A stretch of 64,000 bases of DNA from contig NZ_BNBB01000013.1 in NCBI RefSeq assembly GCF_014654615.1, positions 124,001 to 188,000 on the forward strand, given 5' to 3'. This document shows positions 58,874 through 64,000 of the stretch, in pieces; positions within the stretch are counted from its first letter, which is position 1; the number at the start of each line of letters is the position of its first letter. The stretch comes from Streptosporangium violaceochromogenes. GTDB lineage: Bacteria; Actinomycetota; Actinomycetes; Streptosporangiales; Streptosporangiaceae. Position numbers and translations under genes: made by a program. Below the pieces are notes generated by a model, which made no database searches, was not told the origin of the DNA, and was given only the letters and a program-made list of their open reading frames with translations.

Positions 58874-59806
58874 TCAGGGGCCGAGGGGGTGCCAGACGGT
58901 CTTGGTCTCCAGGAACGCCGTCAGGCGTCCGGTGCCGGGGTCGGCGAACCAGTCGGTTCCCCCCGCCCCCGACTCCCCCTTCCCCTCACCCGAGCCCTTC
59001 CCTCCCCGCGAGAAGGAGAGTGCGGCCGGACGCAGGACACGTTTGAGGTTCTCGGCCGCCGCCTCCTCGCAGGCCACCGCCAGACTCCGGTCGGTCACGC
59101 CGGTGAGGTCGACGGCGTTGACGTCCATGTGCCCGGCCAGCCAGGGGGCCAGCTCGCCGGCCGAGCCGGTGAGAATGTTGACGACGCCGCCCGGCAGGTC
59201 GGAGGTGGCGAGCACCTCCGCCAGGGTGATCGACGGCAGCGGCGCCCGTTCACTGGCGACCACCACGCAGGTGTTGCCGGTGACGATCACCGGGGCGATC
59301 ACCGAGACGAGCCCGAGCAGGGGCTCGTCCGGGGCGATCACCGCGACCACCCCGGTGGGCTCCGGCGAGGAGACGTTGAAGTACGGCCCGGCCACCGGGT
59401 TGGCCGTCCCCGCCACCGCGCCGATCTTGTCGGACCAGCCCGCGTACCAGACCAGCCGGTCGACGGCCGCGTCCACGACCGCCCCCGCCCGGCGGGTGCC
59501 GGCCTCGGTCAGCTCGGCGGCGAACTGCGCTCGGCGGCCCTCCAGCATCTCGGCCACGCGGTAGAGGATCTGCCCCCGGTTGTGGGCGGTCGCGCCGGAC
59601 CAGCCCGCGAACGCCTTGCGCGCGGCCGACACCGCGTCCCTGGCGTCCTTGCGGGACGCCTTGGAGGCGTTGGCCAGGAACTCGCCCCTGGAGGAGGTCA
59701 CGGCGTAGGACCTTCCGCTCTCCGAACGCGGGAACGCCCCGCCGATGTACAGCTTGTAGGTCTTGCGCACGGCCAGCCGCGCGGGCTCGGCCCTACTCAT
59801 CTCCAC
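58874..59806 (-). CDS. truncated aldehyde-dehydrogenase-like protein without catalytic domain
   Basis: A 310-aa protein. It has the N-terminal ALDH oligomer/cofactor part: YKLYIGGAFPRSESGRSYAV, DARDAVSAARKAFAGWSGAT, PTGVVAVIAPDEPLLGLVSV and GNTCVVVASERAPLPSITLA, then a variable tail with a Gly/Ser-rich loop and a final LTAFLETKTVWHPLGP. The part that carries the catalytic Cys and Glu is absent, so it cannot be an active ALDH on its own. It follows the full-length ALDH gene within a deoC-ALDH-ALDH order that recurs in actinomycetes, so it is probably a conserved structural or regulatory partner rather than decay. GTG 59806 behind GGGGAG; ATG 59800 is an alternative. Confidence 0.8.
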   Translation of the reverse strand: MEMSRAEPARLAVRKTYKLYIGGAFPRSESGRSYAVTSSRGEFLANASKASRKDARDAVSAARKAFAGWSGATAHNRGQILYRVAEMLEGRRAQFAAELTEAGTRRAGAVVDAAVDRLVWYAGWSDKIGAVAGTANPVAGPYFNVSSPEPTGVVAVIAPDEPLLGLVSVIAPVIVTGNTCVVVASERAPLPSITLAEVLATSDLPGGVVNILTGSAGELAPWLAGHMDVNAVDLTGVTDRSLAVACEEAAAENLKRVLRPAALSFSRGGKGSGEGKGESGAGGTDWFADPGTGRLTAFLETKTVWHPLGP

Positions 59807-59841
59807 GCCCTCTCCCCGTGCCCTGCCGCGCTCCGTGACGG

Positions 59842-61269
59842 TCACACATCGAGATACGCCTCCAGTCCGTGACGCCCGCCTTCCCTGCCGTACCCGGACT
59901 CCTTGTAGCCGCCGAACGGTGAGGCGGGGTCGAACCGGTTGAAGGTGTTGGCCCACACCACGCCCGCGCGGAGCCGGTCGGCCATCCACAGGATGCGTGA
60001 GCCCTTCTCGGTCCACACGCCCGCCGACAGCCCGAACGGGGTGTTGTTGGCCTTCTCCACCGCCTCGGCGGGCGTGCGGAAGGTCAGCACCGACAGCACC
60101 GGGCCGAAGACCTCCTCCCGGGCGATCCGGTGCGACTGGGCGACACCGGTGAAGATCGTCGGCGGGAACCAGAAACCCCGTTCCGGCAGCGGGCACACCG
60201 GTGACCACCGCTCGGCCCCCTCCGCCTCCCCGAGGTCCGACAGCCTGCGGATCCTGGCGAGCTGGGCCGCGGAGTTGATCGCGCCGATGTCGGTGTTCTT
60301 GTCCAGCGGGTCGCCCAGGCGCAGCGTGGCGAGCCGCCGTTTCAGCGCGTCGAGCAGGTCGTCGGCGATCGACTCCTGGACCAGCAGCCGTGAGCCCGCG
60401 CAGCAGACGTGCCCCTGGTTGAAGAAGATCCCGTTGACGACTCCCTCGACGGCCTGGTCGAGCGCGGCGTCGTCGAACACGATGTTGGCGGCCTTGCCGC
60501 CCAGCTCCAGGGTGACCTTCTTGCCCGATCCGGCCACCGATCGGGCGATCAGACGGCCGACCTCGGTGGACCCGGTGAAGGCGACCTTGTCGACCCCCGG
60601 ATGGCCCACCAGCGCGGCACCGGTCTCGCCCGCACCGGTCACGATGTTGACCACCCCCGGCGGCAGGTCGGCCTGACGGCAGATCTCGGCGAACAGCAGC
60701 GCGGTCAGCGGGGTGGTCTCCGCGGGCTTGAGGACGACCGTGTTGCCGCAGGCCAGCGCGGGGGCGATCTTCCAGGCCAGCATGAGCAGCGGGAAGTTCC
60801 ACGGGATGACCTGCCCGGCCACACCCAGCGGCCGGGGGTCGGGGCCGTATCCGGCGTAGCCGAGCTTGTCGGCCCAGCCCGCGTGGTAGAAGAAGTGCGC
60901 CGCGACCAGCGGCAGGTCCACGTCGCGGGACTCGCGGATGGGCTTGCCGTTGTCCAGCGACTCCAGTACGGCCAGCTCGCGCGAGCGCTCCTGGATGATG
61001 CGGGCGATCCGGAACAGGTACTTGGCCCGTTCGGACCCGGGCGTCCGCGACCAGGCGCCGAACGCCTGCCGCGCCGCCCCCACGGCCCGGTCCACGTCCT
61101 CCTCCGTGGCCCAGGCGATCTCCGCCAGGGCCTCCTCGGTGGCGGGGTTGACGGTCTTGTGCCGTTCCTCCCCGCGGGAGTCGACCCACTCACCGCCGAT
61201 GAACAGCCGGTAGGACGGCTTGATGTCGACGACGTCCCGTGACTCGGGCGCCGGCGCGTATTCGAACAT
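59842..61269 (-). CDS. aldehyde dehydrogenase
   Basis: A 475-aa NAD(P)-dependent aldehyde dehydrogenase. Motifs: [60 protein letters not shown], the catalytic Glu in [16 protein letters not shown] and nucleophile Cys in [18 protein letters not shown], then the late [11 protein letters not shown]. It belongs to the broad ALDH1/betaine-like group. Being next to deoC suggests it oxidises the acetaldehyde released from deoxyribose-5-phosphate, which is inference. The stop is followed 36 bp later by the truncated ALDH; the deoC gene ends 11 bp before it, so the three form an operon. Confidence 0.92.
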   Translation of the reverse strand: MFEYAPAPESRDVVDIKPSYRLFIGGEWVDSRGEERHKTVNPATEEALAEIAWATEEDVDRAVGAARQAFGAWSRTPGSERAKYLFRIARIIQERSRELAVLESLDNGKPIRESRDVDLPLVAAHFFYHAGWADKLGYAGYGPDPRPLGVAGQVIPWNFPLLMLAWKIAPALACGNTVVLKPAETTPLTALLFAEICRQADLPPGVVNIVTGAGETGAALVGHPGVDKVAFTGSTEVGRLIARSVAGSGKKVTLELGGKAANIVFDDAALDQAVEGVVNGIFFNQGHVCCAGSRLLVQESIADDLLDALKRRLATLRLGDPLDKNTDIGAINSAAQLARIRRLSDLGEAEGAERWSPVCPLPERGFWFPPTIFTGVAQSHRIAREEVFGPVLSVLTFRTPAEAVEKANNTPFGLSAGVWTEKGSRILWMADRLRAGVVWANTFNRFDPASPFGGYKESGYGREGGRHGLEAYLDV

Positions 61270-61279
61270 GGTGGACGCC

Positions 61280-62245
61280 TTAGTCGAGGGTGAAGTAGTC
61301 GGGTCCGGCGTACCGGCCGGTGGCCAGCTTCTGACGCTGCATCAGCAGGTCGTTGAGGAGGCTGGAGGCGCCGAGGCGGAACCACCCGGGGTCGAGCCAG
61401 CCGTCGCCGACCGTCTCGTTGACCAGGACGAGCATCTTCAGGGCGTCCTTGGTGGTCCGGATGCCTCCGGCGGGCTTGACCCCGACCTTGCGGCCGGTCG
61501 CCGCCAGGAAGTCGCGGACCGCCTCCAGCATGATCAGCGTCACCGGGAGGGTCGCGGCGGGCTGCACCTTGCCCGTGGAGGTCTTGACGAAGTCGCCCCC
61601 GGCGAGCATGGCCAGCCAGGACGCCCGCCGTACGTTGTCATAGGTGGCGAGCTCCCCGGTCTCCAGGATCACCTTCAGGTGGGCGTCCCGCCCGTCCCCG
61701 GGACGGGCGCAGGCCTCCTTGACCGCGGCGATCTCCTCGAAGACCTTGAGGTAGTCGCCGGTCAGGAACGCCCCCCGGTCGATCACCATGTCGATCTCGT
61801 CGGCCCCGGCCGCCACCGCGAACGCGGTCTCGGCGACCTTGACCTCCGGCGACGAGCGACCGCTGGGGAAGGCGGTGGCGACACTGGCGACCTTCACGCC
61901 GGAACCGCCGAGCGCGCTCACCGCGCGGGCGACCAGGTCGGGGTAGACGCACACGGCGGCCACCTTCGGCACGGAGGGGTCGCCGGGGTCGGGGCGGGCC
62001 GCCTTGGCGCACATCGCGCGGACCTTGCCGGGGGTGTCGGCGCCCTCAAGGGTGGTGAGATCCACCATGCGGATGGCCAGGTCGATGCCCTCGGCCTTGG
62101 CGGTCGTCTTGATCGAACGGGTCCCGAGCATCGCGGCCCGCTGGTCGGCGCCCACACGGTCGACACCGGGCAGGCCGTGGAGGAGGTTTCGCAGCGCGGC
62201 GTTGGAGGTGGCCACGCCGGCGAGCGGGATCGTCACAGTTGACAC
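61280..62245 (-). CDS. deoC: deoxyribose-phosphate aldolase
   Basis: A 321-aa class I aldolase that splits 2-deoxyribose-5-phosphate into glyceraldehyde-3-phosphate and acetaldehyde in the cytoplasm. The catalytic Lys is in GGDFVKTSTGKVQPAATL, the second Lys in VGVKPAGGIRTTKDALKM, and the Asp in GADEIDMVIDRGAFLTGDY; the order is complete. It is somewhat longer than the Escherichia coli enzyme, like other actinomycete forms. The start is the GTG at 62245 beside GGAGAG; a nearby in-frame GTG at 62236 is an alternative. It leads a deoC-ALDH-truncated ALDH operon. Confidence 0.93.
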   Translation of the reverse strand: MSTVTIPLAGVATSNAALRNLLHGLPGVDRVGADQRAAMLGTRSIKTTAKAEGIDLAIRMVDLTTLEGADTPGKVRAMCAKAARPDPGDPSVPKVAAVCVYPDLVARAVSALGGSGVKVASVATAFPSGRSSPEVKVAETAFAVAAGADEIDMVIDRGAFLTGDYLKVFEEIAAVKEACARPGDGRDAHLKVILETGELATYDNVRRASWLAMLAGGDFVKTSTGKVQPAATLPVTLIMLEAVRDFLAATGRKVGVKPAGGIRTTKDALKMLVLVNETVGDGWLDPGWFRLGASSLLNDLLMQRQKLATGRYAGPDYFTLD

Positions 62246-62592
62246 CTCTCCAGCATGCCGACCGGCGTGATGAGTTCCAAACCGGACACTGCCCGGTATC
62301 CTCCCGTGTTTTCGTCGACATCCGCCGAACCGGGTGCCGAAGCGGACCGCCTGCGGCGCCTTCCGTCCGCTCCCGTCCGCTCCCGTCCGCTCCCGCCGGT
62401 GAAGAACCCGCCGCGGCTGTCTCGTTCCACGGTGGCCGCCTAAGGCCGGGCCGGCCTGTCCTAGGCACCCGCCTTAGCCGGTCACGCCTGGAGATAGGGC
62501 ATACGTCCGATGTGCGGAGGGGGCCCTTAGGACGAATCTTGAGTGTGTAAGGAAGTGACACCACGGATCGTGGAGCCCAGGAAGGGTCGGAG
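62246..62592. other. intergenic region upstream of deoC and the 53-aa gene
   Basis: 347 bp with no acceptable gene. It contains a short direct repeat (CCGCTCCCGT, about 62365-62395) and a CCACG-GAT-CGTGG inverted repeat (62561-62573) close to the start of the 53-aa gene. It should hold the divergent promoters. Confidence 0.4.
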
Positions 62593-62754
62593 ATGATTCC
62601 CGAGATTCACATGCAGTTGATCAACCAGCGCGCCGCCGAGCTGCGCAGGGAGGCGGCCGAGTACCGTCGCGCCCGTGAGGCGCGTGTGTACGAGGAGAAG
62701 CACTCCCCCACGGGGCGCCGCCGCGGTTTCCTCGCCAAGCTCATTTCGGCATGA
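62593..62754 (+). CDS. 53-aa conserved-looking small basic protein
   Basis: A short gene from ATG 62593 with GGAAGG/GGAG purines upstream. The product is a charged helix (MQLINQRAAELRREAAEYRR, then AREARVYEEK) ending in a basic, hydrophobic tail (RRRGFLAKLISA), which could touch the membrane. Codon use is typical for the organism. A terminator at 62764-62802 closes it. The partly amphipathic character and single coiled-coil-like helix are all that can be said of its function. Confidence 0.7.
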   Translation: MIPEIHMQLINQRAAELRREAAEYRRAREARVYEEKHSPTGRRRGFLAKLISA

Positions 62755-62763
62755 CCACGTCAC

Positions 62764-62802
62764 GAGAGCCCGGCCGCAGCTTCCCGTCCGGCCGGGCCTC
62801 TC
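62764..62802 (+). terminator. stem-loop terminator after the 53-aa gene
   Basis: GAGAGCCCGGCCG (62764-62776) pairs with CGGCCGGGCCTCTC (62789-62802) with one bulged C and a 12-nt loop, directly after the stop codon. Confidence 0.75.
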
Positions 62803-62886
62803 AGCCGCCGTGACGCGCCCTTCGGCCGTTCAGCCAAGCGATAAATAAGAGGATGTTGTCGCGTAAGGCATGACATGCTGGAAGCC

Positions 62887-64000
62887 ATGATTGGTCGGGC
62901 GGTAAGTCCCGTTTTTGTAGGGCGCGAGGCAGAGCTCTCGGGCCTGACCGAGGCGTTCGAGCGGACGTTCAAACGAGCCCGGGACACCACGGCGGTGACC
63001 GTCCTGCTCGGCGGGGAGGCCGGGGTCGGCAAGACACGACTGATCGGATGTTTCGCCGAACGCGCGGCGAAGGACGGGGCCCACGTGCTCATCGGGGGCT
63101 GCGTGGAGCTGTCCACCGAGGGGTTCGCCTACGCGCCGTTCACCGCGGCGATCCGCCAGCTCGTGCGCGAATCCGGCGCCGAGGAGGTCGCGGCGCTGCT
63201 ACCGGAGGGCGCGGCGCGCGACCTGGCCCGGCTGCTGCCCGAGTTCGGGGAGCCGAGCGGGGACGTGGGGAGCGAGACCGCCCGCGCCCGTCTCTTCGAG
63301 CAGATCCTCACCCTCCTGGAGCGGCTGGCCGAACGCCGCCCGGTGGTCCTGATCATCGAGGACGCCCACTGGGCCGACAGATCCAGCAGGGACCTGATCG
63401 CCTTTCTCAGCCGGAACCTGCGCACCGCGCCGGTTCTGATGATTCTCACCTACCGCTCCGACGAGCTGCACCGCCAGCACCCGCTCCGGCAGGTGCTCGC
63501 CGAACTCGGGCGCGTGGACGGCGTGCTCCGGCTGGAGCTGCCCCGCCTCACCCGGGACGAGGTGGCCGCCCAGATGACCGGCATCCTCGGCCGCACCCCC
63601 GAGTTCACGCAGGTCGGAAAGGTCTTCGAGCGCAGCGAGGGCATCCCCCTGTTCGTCGAGGCACTGGTGGAGTGCGGCGGCGACGGCGCCTTCCCCGACT
63701 CCCTGCACGACCTCATGGTCGGCACCGTCGAACAGCTCCCCGACGAGACCCAGCGGGTGCTGCGCGTCGCCGCCGCCGGGGGCATCCGGGTGGGCCACGA
63801 CCTGCTCGCCGCGGTCAGCGGCCTGTCCGACGTCGCCCTGGAGGACGCGCTGCGGCCCGCCGTCGAGGCCAACGTGCTCCAGGTCGCCGACGGCCGGGCC
63901 TACGCCTTCCGGCACGCCCTGATCCGCGAGGCCGTCCACGACGATCTGCTGCCCGGCGAGCACGTACGGCTGCACGCCCGCTTCGCCGAGGAGATCGGCG
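62887..64000 (+). CDS. AAA-ATPase/LuxR-family transcriptional regulator (partial, cut by window end)
   Basis: The 5' 371 codons of a larger gene. After SPVFVGREAELSGLTEAFER comes Walker A LLGGEAGVGKTRLIGCFAER near residue 40, then RRPVVLIIEDAHWADRSSRD (Walker B) and the AAA-type ILTYRSDELHRQHPLRQVLA. The sequence continues as a MalT/LuxR-type large ATP-binding regulator (PLFVEALVECGGDGAF, RVAAAGGIRVGHDLLAAVSG). In full-length relatives a LuxR helix-turn-helix is at the C-terminus, outside this window. Start at ATG 62887 or 62875 is uncertain. Effector unknown. Confidence 0.88.
   Translation, partial: MIGRAVSPVFVGREAELSGLTEAFERTFKRARDTTAVTVLLGGEAGVGKTRLIGCFAERAAKDGAHVLIGGCVELSTEGFAYAPFTAAIRQLVRESGAEEVAALLPEGAARDLARLLPEFGEPSGDVGSETARARLFEQILTLLERLAERRPVVLIIEDAHWADRSSRDLIAFLSRNLRTAPVLMILTYRSDELHRQHPLRQVLAELGRVDGVLRLELPRLTRDEVAAQMTGILGRTPEFTQVGKVFERSEGIPLFVEALVECGGDGAFPDSLHDLMVGTVEQLPDETQRVLRVAAAGGIRVGHDLLAAVSGLSDVALEDALRPAVEANVLQVADGRAYAFRHALIREAVHDDLLPGEHVRLHARFAEEIG

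Noticed and set aside
1..64000. tRNA, rRNA or intact insertion sequence
   Set aside because: No cloverleaf, rRNA-like stretch or complete transposase with inverted repeats was seen by eye; a tRNAscan or ISfinder search would settle it.

Overview
The window is high-GC, gene-dense chromosomal DNA from an actinomycete. GTG starts, ATGA/GTGA stop-start overlaps, XRE-DUF397 pairs, an ECF42 sigma factor with its YCII partner, MEDS/STAS regulators and WD40-STAND proteins all fit. A Streptosporangiaceae-like genome is my impression, not something the sequence proves. No rRNA, tRNA, CRISPR array or intact mobile element was seen; one decayed IS630-type transposase is present.

Layout. 0-1.2 kb: a small unknown gene and the IS630 remnant. 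1.2-9.3 kb: a secreted RHS polymorphic toxin (2621 aa) with a LamG domain, a HINT autoprotease and a swapped, lower-GC C-terminal toxin, followed by its probable immunity gene. 9.6-13.3 kb: a solo ABC ATPase, then a cobalamin-riboswitch-controlled operon (leader ORF, 2Fe-2S ferredoxin-like protein, BtuC-like permease, BtuD-like ATPase). 13.3-21.5 kb: extracellular polysaccharide genes (Wzc-like protein with a broken P-loop, Wzy/ligase, methyltransferase, flippase, asparagine-synthase-like amidotransferase, glycosyltransferase).

21.9-37.7 kb: the most coherent metabolic block. It encodes an amino-acid ABC importer, two gamma-glutamylcyclotransferase-like proteins, an AmaA/sarcosine-oxidase-type flavoenzyme, an FMO-type flavoprotein, a Glu/Leu/Phe/Val-type dehydrogenase, an ALDH7-type aminoadipate-semialdehyde dehydrogenase, a LysR regulator, a D-2-hydroxyglutarate dehydrogenase-type protein and a DUF1338 (HglS-type) 2-oxoadipate dioxygenase. 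Read together, they form a near-complete route from lysine, pipecolate or a modified lysine to 2-oxoglutarate, with parts not found in the Pseudomonas pathway.

38-50 kb: ECF42 sigma factor and YCII protein, a flavoprotein, a three-gene unknown operon divergent from an XRE-DUF397 pair, a small protein plus nucleotidyltransferase pair with an apparent CTG start, AraC and VOC genes, a scar joining two broken genes, STAS/MEDS stress-signalling genes, lipB, a PspC protein and uppP. 51-56 kb: a large HTH-STAND-WD40 protein divergent from a small cationic protein that resembles aureocin A53/lacticin Q bacteriocins behind an N-terminal extension ending in Gly-Gly. 56-64 kb: an SPFH protein plus ribbon-helix-helix gene under a 26-bp palindrome, an amidase, deoC with two aldehyde dehydrogenases (one lacking the catalytic domain), a 53-aa protein and the start of an AAA/LuxR-type regulator cut by the window edge.
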